Below, piece after piece: positions 26,164 through 34,205 of a stretch of 64,000 bases of DNA; the first letter of the stretch is position 1; each line of letters opens with the position of its first letter. The stretch spans positions 124,001-188,000 of the forward strand of contig NZ_LR134375.1 of assembly GCF_900637515.1 (NCBI RefSeq). Reading direction: 5' to 3'. Origin of the DNA: Veillonella dispar (GTDB taxonomy: Bacteria > Bacillota > Negativicutes > Veillonellales > Veillonellaceae). The position numbers were made by a program, and so were the translations under genes. A model generated the notes under the pieces. It was not told where the DNA came from and searched no databases. It saw only the letters and a program-made list of their open reading frames with translations.

Positions 26164-26754
26164 ATGATACGCACAGGTACGGTGCAACGCACCACTCAAG
26201 AAACAGATATTAAAGTAGAACTTACCCTTGATGGGGCGCAAACGAGCTCCATCTCCACGGGGATTGGCTTTTTTGACCATATGTTGACGTTGCTCGCGAA
26301 ACACGGACGTTTTGGCCTTGTAGTAGAGGCAAAGGGCGATACCTATGTAGATGCTCACCACACTGTGGAGGACATCGGATTGGCCTTAGGTCAGGCCTTG
26401 GTGAAAGCCTTAGGCGATAAGGCTAGTATCGAGCGTTACGGTGATGCATGGGTTCCTATGGATGAAGCCTTAACGCAAGTTGTCATCGACTTGAGCGGTC
26501 GTCCGTACCTCGTATTCCAAGGCGAATGGAGCACGCCTGTTCTAGGTGGCAACTTTGAAACTGAACTAGTAGAGGATTTCTTCCAAGCCCTTGCTATGAG
26601 CGCTGCCATGAATTTACATGTTCGTAATCTATATGGTCGCAATACACACCACATTATTGAAAGCATGTTTAAGGCTACAGGCCGTGCTTTGCGCAAGGCT
26701 GTTACGATTAACCCAGATATTCAAGGGGTAAACTCTACAAAGGGCCTTATTTAA
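26164..26754 (+). CDS. hisB: Imidazoleglycerol-phosphate dehydratase
   Basis: 196 residues, the monofunctional form without a phosphatase domain (that activity is supplied by hisK). The manganese-binding motifs [14 protein letters not shown] (about 61-74) and [18 protein letters not shown] (about 160-177) are intact, as is the GIGFFDHML motif. 21 bases after hisD. Confidence 0.97.
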   Translation: MIRTGTVQRTTQETDIKVELTLDGAQTSSISTGIGFFDHMLTLLAKHGRFGLVVEAKGDTYVDAHHTVEDIGLALGQALVKALGDKASIERYGDAWVPMDEALTQVVIDLSGRPYLVFQGEWSTPVLGGNFETELVEDFFQALAMSAAMNLHVRNLYGRNTHHIIESMFKATGRALRKAVTINPDIQGVNSTKGLI

Positions 26755-26780
26755 TATAGTCATTTAATGAAGGAGAACCT

Positions 26781-27500
26781 ATGATTTTTCCAGCTATAGA
26801 TTTACAAGATGGTCGCAGCGTTCGCCTCTATAAAGGTGACTTCGCACAGGAAACGGTTATCAATCCTGATCCAGTAGACCAAGCAAAACAATATGAAGCA
26901 GCCAAGGTTGGGGCGCTACACCTCGTCGATTTAGACGGTGCTAAGGCGGGCAAACCTGTTAACGTAGACATTGTAAAAGCAGTGCGTGAAGCTTTCACAG
27001 GTATTCTTGAAATCGGTGGAGGCATTCGAGATAAAGCGGCTGTTGACCTCTATTTAGGTTTAGGTGTAGACCGCGTTATCTTAGGCTCCGTAGCACTCAA
27101 AAATCCAGAGCTTACCAAACAAGTGATTGCAGAATACGGTGCAGAGCGCATTGTCATCGGCGTAGATGGTAAAAACGGTAAGGTCGCTGCTGAAGGTTGG
27201 CTCGATCAATCTGATGTACCTATGACCGATTTGATTGGCGCCATGGTTGAAGGCGGCGCAAAGTACTTCATCGTTACCGATGTGGACCGCGATGGTACCA
27301 TGCAAGGCGCTAACGAGGACTTGCTTGGTAATTTGCAAAAAGAATTCCCTACAGCGCGCATTGTTGCGTCTGGGGGCGTTCGTAATTTAGAAGATATTAA
27401 ATCCCTTGAAGCCAAAGGCGTTATGGATAGCATCGTTGGTAAGGCTTTGTATGAAGGAACGATTACATTAGAGGAAATTGCCGGGTACAATCAACGGTAA
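26781..27500 (+). CDS. hisA: ProFAR isomerase
   Basis: 239 residues, (beta/alpha)8 barrel. Isomerises ProFAR to PRFAR. The catalytic Asp8 (FPAIDLQDG) and the second Asp (VTDVDRDGTM, about 127-170 region) are present, together with phosphate-binding GGGIRD and ASGGV. Start has AAGGAGAACCT-ATG. Confidence 0.96.
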   Translation: MIFPAIDLQDGRSVRLYKGDFAQETVINPDPVDQAKQYEAAKVGALHLVDLDGAKAGKPVNVDIVKAVREAFTGILEIGGGIRDKAAVDLYLGLGVDRVILGSVALKNPELTKQVIAEYGAERIVIGVDGKNGKVAAEGWLDQSDVPMTDLIGAMVEGGAKYFIVTDVDRDGTMQGANEDLLGNLQKEFPTARIVASGGVRNLEDIKSLEAKGVMDSIVGKALYEGTITLEEIAGYNQR

Positions 27501-27527
27501 CTTGAACACTTAGTGGGGAGTAGAATT

Positions 27528-28286
27528 ATGTTAGCGAAACGGATCATTCCGTGCCTTGATGTGGATGATGGGCGCGTTAAAAAAGGGGTTAACTTTGTTA
27601 ACCTCATTGATGTAGGTAGTCCCGTAGATATTGCGGCGTCCTATGAACAGCAACAGGCTGACGAATTAGTATTCTTAGATATTACGGCTACCGTTGATGC
27701 ACGGACCACCATGCGCGACGTGGTGCAAGAGATTTCTTCCCAGGTATTTATGCCGCTCACCGTTGGTGGTGGTATCAAGACCGTTGAGGATATGACGGCC
27801 TTGCTGAAAGCTGGCGCCGACAAGGTATCTTTGAACTCGGCAGCCCTCGCTAATCCTGAGCTCATCACAGAAGGAGCTCAAAAGTTTGGCAACCAATGTA
27901 TGGTAGTGGCTATCGATGTAAAAACAGACGAAGAAACTGGCGAATGGTATGCGTATACGCACGGTGGTCGTAAGCGCACCGAATGGAAAGCCCTCGATTG
28001 GGCTAAGGAAGCTGTGTCTCGTGGAGCAGGGGAATTGCTTGTAACGAGCATGGATAAGGACGGCACTAAATCTGGCTTTGATATTGAATTATATAAGGCT
28101 ATTGAAGCCGTTGTAGATGTACCTATCATCGCATCTGGTGGTGCCGGCAAGGTTCAAGATTTTATCGATCTCTTTGAGCAAACCGGCGTTACCGGTGCAT
28201 TGGCGGCATCTATCTTCCACTTTGGAGAAATTAAAATCCCTGATCTTAAAAATGAATTACGAGCTCGAGGAATTACTGTACGATAA
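27528..28286 (+). CDS. hisF: Imidazole glycerol phosphate synthase cyclase subunit (canonical)
   Basis: 252 residues from ATG 27528; a GTG at 27513 is open but falls in the SD region. The cyclase makes imidazole glycerol phosphate and AICAR from PRFAR and ammonia supplied by HisH. Catalytic Asp11 (PCLDVDDG) and the second Asp in VVAIDVK are both present, as are phosphate-site motifs [15 protein letters not shown] and ASGGAG. Last gene of the tight hisZG-D-B-A-F block. The partner hisH lies 2.2 kb downstream. Confidence 0.96.
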   Translation: MLAKRIIPCLDVDDGRVKKGVNFVNLIDVGSPVDIAASYEQQQADELVFLDITATVDARTTMRDVVQEISSQVFMPLTVGGGIKTVEDMTALLKAGADKVSLNSAALANPELITEGAQKFGNQCMVVAIDVKTDEETGEWYAYTHGGRKRTEWKALDWAKEAVSRGAGELLVTSMDKDGTKSGFDIELYKAIEAVVDVPIIASGGAGKVQDFIDLFEQTGVTGALAASIFHFGEIKIPDLKNELRARGITVR

Positions 28287-28433
28287 AAAGTAGCTTTTAT
28301 ACATACGTTTTTAAATACTTACAGTATTTAATGGTACTTGAAGGTAGTACATAAAATACTATGGTAACGATATGGTAACGATACTAATAAAACAATAAGT
28401 TTTAAAACGATTATTTTCGTAAAGGATTACAAT

Positions 28434-28751
28434 ATGAAACCGGATTTTGAAAAGGGAAATGGCTTATTGCCAACGGTTGTGCAAGACGCAGATACAAAAG
28501 ACGTGCTCATGGTGGCGTGGATGAACGAAGAAAGCTTTCACAAAACACTAGAGACAAAGGAAACGTGGTTTTGGTCTCGTTCTCGCCAAGAGCTATGGCA
28601 CAAGGGCGGTACGAGTGGCAATGTGCAGCATGTGGTGAGTATGGCCCTCGATTGCGATGGGGATACATTGCTCATTCAAGTTAAGCCAGAAGGTCCTGCG
28701 TGTCACACAGGGCGCATCAGCTGTTTCTTTAATGATGTAGATTGGAGTTAG
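28434..28751 (+). CDS. hisI: Phosphoribosyl-AMP cyclohydrolase
   Basis: 105 residues, monofunctional. The zinc- and magnesium-binding motifs are visible: [18 protein letters not shown], then DCDGDTLL and [10 protein letters not shown]. It opens the ring of PR-AMP. The 147-base gap after hisF contains a tandem ATGGTAACGAT repeat but no clear terminator. Two bases separate it from hisE. Confidence 0.96.
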   Translation: MKPDFEKGNGLLPTVVQDADTKDVLMVAWMNEESFHKTLETKETWFWSRSRQELWHKGGTSGNVQHVVSMALDCDGDTLLIQVKPEGPACHTGRISCFFNDVDWS

Positions 28752-28753
28752 TT

Positions 28754-29080
28754 ATGGCACAACAAACATTGAACGAATTATATGAAATTATTAAGAACCG
28801 CAAAGCGCAACCTAAGGAAGGTTCTTATACGAATTACTTATTTGATAAAGGTCTCGATAAAATCTTGAAAAAGGTAGGCGAAGAGGCGACAGAGGTTGTC
28901 ATCGCTGCAAAGAACGAAGACCCTCAAGAGTTGATTTACGAAACAGCAGATGTGTTGTATCACTTGCTCGTATTATTAGCAGAGAAAAATATTCCTTACG
29001 AAGCCATTGAGGCAGAACTTGCGAGCCGTGAAGGCGTAGTGAGCAAGACTACAGATCGCCCAGAGATTACGAATTTATAA
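28754..29080 (+). CDS. hisE: Phosphoribosyl-ATP pyrophosphatase
   Basis: 108 residues from ATG 28754, two bases after the hisI stop. All-alpha MazG-like fold with the motif KKVGEEATEVVIAAKNED and ETADVLYHLLVLL, which holds the acidic magnesium ligands. Removes pyrophosphate from PR-ATP. In many bacteria fused to HisI; here separate. Confidence 0.96.
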   Translation: MAQQTLNELYEIIKNRKAQPKEGSYTNYLFDKGLDKILKKVGEEATEVVIAAKNEDPQELIYETADVLYHLLVLLAEKNIPYEAIEAELASREGVVSKTTDRPEITNL

Positions 29081-29235
29081 TGCACGCTATTGTATGAGCT
29101 TACATCAGTTCATATGAGTTTTAATAAATGTATTTGCATTGAAATACGTACATATGAGTTTAGACGAGTATATAAACAAAAAATGAGTTTGAACGCGTGT
29201 ATATACGTTAAGAAAATAGTTAGAAAGGATAGCCT

Positions 29236-30312
29236 ATGAAAGAGATAATTCGCACATTGAAACCCTATATACCAGAGGAGCCTGCTACAGCGGTAAAGGA
29301 ACGCCTTGGGGTAGACCGATTAGTGCGCTTGTCTGCCAACGAAAACCCATATGGGACCTCTCCATTAGTGCGTGAGGCTATTCTTAGCTATGTAACACAT
29401 AATGATGCTAACTATTATCCTGATGGTAACGCTACTGATTTGCGTATGAAATTGGCTGCGTATTGGAAGGTACAACCAGAGCAACTCGTTATCGGTGTAG
29501 GCCTTGATGAGGTTATTGCCATGGTCAATAAAACCTTGATCAGCGCTGGTGACTCTATCGTGGTAAGCGTGCCAGCCTTCTCCGAGTATGCTTTAAATGG
29601 TCTCGTTGAGGGTGCAGAAATTCGTGAAGTTGAGGCGGATTTTGAAACAGGTCACTATGATTTCGCCGCACTGTTAAAAGCTGTAGATGACACAACACGC
29701 CTCGTATGGATTTGTAATCCTAATAACCCTACAGGTACCTATGAGACTGTTGAAGATATCCGTAACTTTATTGCAAAAGTACCAAAAGACACACTAGTTA
29801 TTATCGATGAGGCCTATATTGACTTCGTTACATCTGTAGATGTTCCTACAGCACGTGCATTACTAGATGAGTTCCCAAATGTAGCTATTATGCGTACCTT
29901 CTCCAAGGCATATGGTCTTGCTAATTACCGTGTAGGCTATATGATGACGCCTCTAGAGCTGGCGAACTATATGCAAACTATCCGCTTGCCATATAATCTC
30001 AATACTTTATCTCAAGTAGCCGCAGAAGCAGCCTTTGATGATCAAGCATTCTTAACAAGAATGATATCTCAAAATGCAGAAGAGCGGGCTAAATGGGAAA
30101 GCTTGTTTGATGAATTAGGTATTCACTACTACAAGAGTGAAGCAAACTTTATTTTCTTTTCCGTATCTGATGCAGAAGGCTTGGCTGATGCATGGCTAAA
30201 AGAAGGCTATCAAGTGCGCCGTGGACAATGGGAAGGTTGGTTGAGACTTACCATTCCAATGGCTCAAGATGGAGCTATTATGCGCGGTATATTAAAACAA
30301 TTCATGAATTAA
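29236..30312 (+). CDS. hisC: Histidinol-phosphate aminotransferase
   Basis: 358 residues, PLP-dependent fold type I. The motifs RLSANENPYGTSP, WICNPNNPTGTY (about 157), IIDEAYIDF (about 195) and TFSKAYGLANYRVGY with the Schiff-base Lys (about 223) are present. SD AAAGGAT. The 155-base leader holds three copies of ATGAGTTT (29114, 29154, 29183) in similar surroundings. It was placed in the His pathway by family and location. Confidence 0.95.
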   Translation: MKEIIRTLKPYIPEEPATAVKERLGVDRLVRLSANENPYGTSPLVREAILSYVTHNDANYYPDGNATDLRMKLAAYWKVQPEQLVIGVGLDEVIAMVNKTLISAGDSIVVSVPAFSEYALNGLVEGAEIREVEADFETGHYDFAALLKAVDDTTRLVWICNPNNPTGTYETVEDIRNFIAKVPKDTLVIIDEAYIDFVTSVDVPTARALLDEFPNVAIMRTFSKAYGLANYRVGYMMTPLELANYMQTIRLPYNLNTLSQVAAEAAFDDQAFLTRMISQNAEERAKWESLFDELGIHYYKSEANFIFFSVSDAEGLADAWLKEGYQVRRGQWEGWLRLTIPMAQDGAIMRGILKQFMN

Positions 30313-30511
30313 TCAATATGGGATATATCATATATACTAATGATTCGCGCCTTATGATATCAAGTTTCATTCTATAGAATGGAGTTTAGCTTTTACCCAA
30401 TTGGATGGTAGGAGTTTGTATCCTGTTTAGAGAATATATATAACGAAAACAACGTGAATGACGAGCCCTAGTGATACTGGGGCTTATTAAGGCTGTTGAA
30501 AGGAGTATATT
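30313..30511 (+). promoter_or_regulatory. hisH leader with TTCTATAGAA palindrome and hairpin
   Basis: The 14-bp palindrome CATTCTATAGAATG (30368-30381) contains the same TTCTATAGAA seen in the his and trp promoters, and shares TTTCATTCTATAGAA with the trp promoter. Downstream, AGCCCTAGT/ACTGGGGCT (30464-30484) forms a 9-bp hairpin with a weak T stretch. No clear -35 was found. Confidence 0.4.
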
Positions 30512-31135
30512 ATGATTGCCATTATAGATTATGATGCGGGTAATACATTTAATGTCCAGAAAGCGTTGGCCTACATCGGACTTGATGCGGTGCTAACAGC
30601 AGATCCTGAGGTTATATTAAATGCTGATGGTGTTCTCTTGCCAGGTGTAGGCGCCTATGCATCGGCAGTAGCCGTTCTTAAGGAACGTGGTCTCGTCGAT
30701 GTCATTCATGAAGTGGTAAAACGAGAAATACCATTATTAGGTATTTGCTTGGGTATGCAGCTATTATTTGAAGAGTCCGAAGAATATGGTCCAACACCAG
30801 GCTTAGGACTTATTCCAGGCAAGGTAAGAGAAATTCCTCGTGACCTTGGCCTCAGTGTACCTCACATGGGTTGGAACAAAAATACATTGCACCATCCAGA
30901 CAGTGCTTTCAGCAATGTAGACGATCAATATACCTATTTTGTTCATTCTTATTATGTAGATACAGACCCTGAATTTATTACATCCACTGCAAATTATGGC
31001 ATCGATGTACCTGGCGTTGTGGAGCGCGGTAGGGTGTATGGAATGCAATTCCATCCTGAAAAAAGTGGTGTAGTAGGCCTAAACTTGTTGCGTACATTTG
31101 GCAATATTACAGAAGCCTACGCAGCGGCGAAATAA
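30512..31135 (+). CDS. hisH: Imidazole glycerol phosphate synthase glutaminase subunit
   Basis: 207 residues, class I glutamine amidotransferase. The nucleophile Cys is in LLGICLGMQLLF (about 82-86) and the His/Glu pair in MQFHPEKS (about 180). The oxyanion segment LLPGVGAY and VPHMGWN are also present. The N-terminus reads IIDYDAGN where most relatives have YGxGN. It produces ammonia for the cyclase subunit. It is separated from the canonical hisF and lies 15 bases before the unusual second hisF. Confidence 0.94.
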   Translation: MIAIIDYDAGNTFNVQKALAYIGLDAVLTADPEVILNADGVLLPGVGAYASAVAVLKERGLVDVIHEVVKREIPLLGICLGMQLLFEESEEYGPTPGLGLIPGKVREIPRDLGLSVPHMGWNKNTLHHPDSAFSNVDDQYTYFVHSYYVDTDPEFITSTANYGIDVPGVVERGRVYGMQFHPEKSGVVGLNLLRTFGNITEAYAAAK

Positions 31136-31150
31136 TAGGAGGGCTATTCT

Positions 31151-31921
31151 ATGTTAGCGAAACGTATTATTCCTTGCCTTGGCGTAGCAAATGGTCGCGT
31201 TCAGAATGGTGTGCAATTCCGTGATATGGTTGATGCTGGCGATCCCGTTGAATGTGCGGAACGTTATGAGATACAAGGGGCGGACGAACTTGTATTATTA
31301 GATATAACGGCTACAACAGAAGCCCGTAAAACCTTTACTGATATAGTACTCAATGCATCGGATAAGGTATTTATGCCGTTAACTGTAGGTGGTGGCATTA
31401 CGTCTGTGGAGGATATGACGCAGCTTATGAAAGCTGGTGCCGATAAGGTTTCTATTAATACAGCGGCACTATCTAATCCATCCCTTATCACAGAAGGGGC
31501 AAAGAAGTTTGGCAATCAAGGCATAGTCGTGTGCTTAGACGTAAAATATAATCCTTTTGAAAAAATGTGGTATGCTTATGGACATGGCACATCCAATGAT
31601 CCGGGGGCACAATGCAAAAATGCTTTAGAATGGGCGAAAGAAGCGGTTGACCGTGGTGCAGGTGAGTTATTGGTAACGAGTATCGATAGACACGGTACAG
31701 GTCTCGGCTTTGATATCGAATTATATCAAGCCTTGGCAGAGGTTGTAGATGTGCCTGTAACAGCCTTTGGCGGAGCTGGGAATATACAGCATTTTGTGGA
31801 TTTATTTACAAAAACAAATGTAACTGGAGCCCTCGCTAGTGCCTTGCTACATAATAAAGTATTAACAATAAAAGATATTAAAAAAGCACTTCACGCAGCA
31901 GGCATCGTGGTAAGACAATAG
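31151..31921 (+). CDS. HisF paralogue lacking the catalytic Asp11
   Basis: 256 residues, aligning end to end with HisF but diverged. Position 11 is Gly (PCLGVANG) where HisF has the essential Asp, the loop-1 Lys19 is Asn (RVQNG), the DRDGT phosphate motif reads DRHGT, and ASGGAG reads AFGGAG. The second catalytic Asp (VVCLDVK) and the residues expected at the ammonia gate (Arg5, Glu in ADELVLLD, Lys in GADKVSIN, Glu in GAGELLVT) are kept. It may therefore bind HisH but not run the normal cyclase reaction. It shares a strong SD-spaced unit with hisH. Automatic annotation would call it hisF. Confidence 0.88.
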   Translation: MLAKRIIPCLGVANGRVQNGVQFRDMVDAGDPVECAERYEIQGADELVLLDITATTEARKTFTDIVLNASDKVFMPLTVGGGITSVEDMTQLMKAGADKVSINTAALSNPSLITEGAKKFGNQGIVVCLDVKYNPFEKMWYAYGHGTSNDPGAQCKNALEWAKEAVDRGAGELLVTSIDRHGTGLGFDIELYQALAEVVDVPVTAFGGAGNIQHFVDLFTKTNVTGALASALLHNKVLTIKDIKKALHAAGIVVRQ

Positions 31922-31946
31922 ATAATTACTATCAAAATAAAACGCT

Positions 31947-31982
31947 AAAAGCATTCTCTTATTAACGGAGAATGCTTTTTAA
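31947..31982 (+). terminator. Terminator of the hisH-hisF2 unit
   Basis: AAAAGCATTCTC pairs with GAGAATGCTTTT around TTATTAACG, with a T run. Confidence 0.92.
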
Positions 31983-32028
31983 TTATGCTTTTAACTCATA
32001 ATGTACATTCAAAATGAGAAATCGATAA

Positions 32029-32066
32029 TTGACACTTTTATGTTTAGATATACAATAATTATTGTA
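32029..32066 (+). promoter_or_regulatory. cstA promoter overlapping a 16-bp palindrome
   Basis: TTGACA (32029-32034), 16-base spacer, TACAAT (32051-32056). The -10 lies within the exact palindrome TACAATAATTATTGTA (32051-32066), a likely operator. The transcript leader would be about 105 bases. Confidence 0.6.
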
Positions 32067-32168
32067 AGTACTAAAAGTTTAGAGAGCCAATGTGGCATGG
32101 ATGTGCAAAAGATTTATCAGATATTTTTATATAACACCATGTCACACAAGACAATTGGAGGTGTTTAT

Positions 32169-34001
32169 ATGGTTATGAATGGTATTTACTTAGTTATAGC
32201 CTCCGCGTGTATTCTAATTTTAGCGTACCGCTTTTATGGGGCTTTCATAGCGGCTAAGGTGTTGACCTTGGACCAATATCGTCCGACGCCGGCTATGGTT
32301 CACAACGATGGTCACGATTACGTGCCAACTAACAAATGGGTAACCTTTGGTCATCACTTTGCAGCCATTGCAGGTGCAGGCCCTCTCGTAGGTCCTGTTA
32401 TTGCAGCCCAGTTCGGGTATTTGCCTGGTGCCTTATGGATCCTAATCGGTTCTGTATTGGCTGGTGCTGTACATGATATGGTTATCTTATTCGCTTCAGT
32501 TCGCTATGACGGTAAGTCAATCGCGGATATTGCGCGCGAAGAAATCAGTAAATTAGCTGGTTTCGGTGCGATGCTTGCTACATTGTTCTTATTGATTATC
32601 ACCCTTGCGGGTATGGCTGTAGTAGTAGCTAACGCATTGCATAACTCCCCATGGGGGTTCTTCTCCGTATTTGCTACAATTCCAATTGCAATTTTCATTG
32701 GTATTTATTTGAAATGGTTGCGTCCTGGTAAAATCCAAGAGGCTACTATCATTGGTGTAGCGTTAATCTTCGTAGGCATTATCTACGGTCCTAACATCGC
32801 AGCTAGCGAATATGCTTCTTGGTTCACATACGACTTGCAAACTATTGAAATTATGCTTGCCGTGTATGGTTTCTTTGCAGCAGCATTGCCAGTATGGTTA
32901 TTGCTCGCTCCTCGTGATTATTTGTCTACATACCTTAAAATCGGTACAATTGGCGCCTTGGCTCTCGGTATTATCATCGTAATGCCTGAAATCCAAATGC
33001 CAGCTGTTACTCCTTATATCTGGGGTGGCGGTCCTGTATTGAAAGGTTCTGTATTCCCTTACATCTTCATTACTATTGCATGTGGTGCGTTATCTGGTTT
33101 CCATACTGTTATTGCAACTGGTACAACACCTAAAATGCTTACTAATGAAAGAGAAATCTTACCTATCGGTTATGGCGCAATGTTAACAGAAGGCTTCATC
33201 GCTATGATGGCGTTGATCGCAGCGACTGCATTGCATCCAGACGATTACTTTGCTATTAACTCCACAGTAGAATCCTTCAAAGCGTTAGGACTTCAAGTTC
33301 ATGAATTGCCAGCGTTGTCCGCAATGGTTGGTGAAGACTTGATGCACCGTCCTGGTGGCGCCGTATCCTTAGCAGTAGGTATGGCTCATATCTTCTCCAG
33401 ATTGCCTAACATGGATCACTTGATGGGTTACTGGTATCACTTCTGTATCATGTTCGAAGCCTTGTTCATCATGACTTTGATCGATGCTGGTACTCGCGTA
33501 GGTCGTTACTTACTTCAAGAATTATTAGGTCATTTCCATCCTAAATTCAACGACCAACATTGGGCTCCTGGCGTATATGGTTGTGCAGCTTTAATTTGTA
33601 TCTTGTGGGGCTACCTAGTTCTACAAGGTAACATCGGTATTATTTGGCCTCTATTCGGCGTATCTAACCAATTATTAGGTACTATGACATTGGCTGTAAG
33701 TACTACAGTTATTATGCGACTTGGCCGCAAACGCTATGCATGGGTTACAGGTATTCCATGTATCCTAATGGCTATCGTTGCTATTGCTGCAGACTTTGAA
33801 AACGTATTTAACAGCTATATCCCAGCTGGTAAATGGATCCTAGTAGCATTCAGTGCTGCCATGTTCCTCATGATCCTTATCGTATTAGTAGAAGCAGTTC
33901 GCAGCTGGATTCGTTTGTCTGACATTCCTCAAGACTATCGCACTCAAGAAGAAATTGAAGCTGAAAGCCTTGTAAAATACGGTAAACAAGCAAAAGCATA
34001 A
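32169..34001 (+). CDS. cstA: CstA family carbon-starvation protein / peptide or pyruvate transporter
   Basis: 610 residues from ATG 32169, fixed by GGAGG seven bases upstream; the frame is open further 5' without homology. A polytopic inner-membrane protein with about 16-18 segments. The CstA N-terminal signature HHFAAIAGAGPLVGPVIAAQ and GAVHDMVILFASVR are clear. E. coli CstA imports peptides and its homologue BtsT imports pyruvate; either is plausible for an organism living on lactate and pyruvate. It is shorter than E. coli CstA, lacking much of the C-terminal extension. No sensor kinase gene is adjacent. Confidence 0.92.
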   Translation: MVMNGIYLVIASACILILAYRFYGAFIAAKVLTLDQYRPTPAMVHNDGHDYVPTNKWVTFGHHFAAIAGAGPLVGPVIAAQFGYLPGALWILIGSVLAGAVHDMVILFASVRYDGKSIADIAREEISKLAGFGAMLATLFLLIITLAGMAVVVANALHNSPWGFFSVFATIPIAIFIGIYLKWLRPGKIQEATIIGVALIFVGIIYGPNIAASEYASWFTYDLQTIEIMLAVYGFFAAALPVWLLLAPRDYLSTYLKIGTIGALALGIIIVMPEIQMPAVTPYIWGGGPVLKGSVFPYIFITIACGALSGFHTVIATGTTPKMLTNEREILPIGYGAMLTEGFIAMMALIAATALHPDDYFAINSTVESFKALGLQVHELPALSAMVGEDLMHRPGGAVSLAVGMAHIFSRLPNMDHLMGYWYHFCIMFEALFIMTLIDAGTRVGRYLLQELLGHFHPKFNDQHWAPGVYGCAALICILWGYLVLQGNIGIIWPLFGVSNQLLGTMTLAVSTTVIMRLGRKRYAWVTGIPCILMAIVAIAADFENVFNSYIPAGKWILVAFSAAMFLMILIVLVEAVRSWIRLSDIPQDYRTQEEIEAESLVKYGKQAKA

Positions 34002-34019
34002 CATCTTAAAGATTAAATA

Positions 34020-34050
34020 GAAAAGACGAGGTTTAACCTCGTCTTTTCTA
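34020..34050 (+). terminator. Terminator of cstA
   Basis: AAAAGACGAGG-TTTAA-CCTCGTCTTTT, a perfect 11-bp stem, 20 bases past the stop. Confidence 0.95.
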
Positions 34051-34108
34051 TTTCTTTTTTCTAGATAATGCTTTATAGCCTTATTATTTTTAAAGATTAG
34101 TGGAGCTA

Positions 34109-34176
34109 TTTTATTTTAATGGGACACTCCTTTCAATATTCAGGCCGATATGTTTTGGGGCCCCATTAAAATAAAA
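34109..34176. repeat. 15-bp inverted repeat upstream of the AsmA-like gene
   Basis: TTTTATTTTAATGGG (34109-34123) and CCCATTAAAATAAAA (34162-34176) are exact reverse complements, with a 38-base interior that ends in TTTTGGGGC. Could be a long hairpin in the leader of the next gene or the remains of a small mobile palindromic element. No transposase is present. Confidence 0.5.
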
Positions 34177-34205
34177 ATATAAATGCATCATGATATAATA
34201 ATGCT

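Noticed and set aside
31151-31921. Second hisF as a pseudogene
   Set aside because: The frame is intact over the full family length, has a good SD, and conserved substitutions are clustered at the active site rather than scattered.
34109-34176. Insertion-sequence remnant
   Set aside because: Only an inverted repeat is present, with no transposase fragment or target duplication; kept as a repeat of unknown origin.
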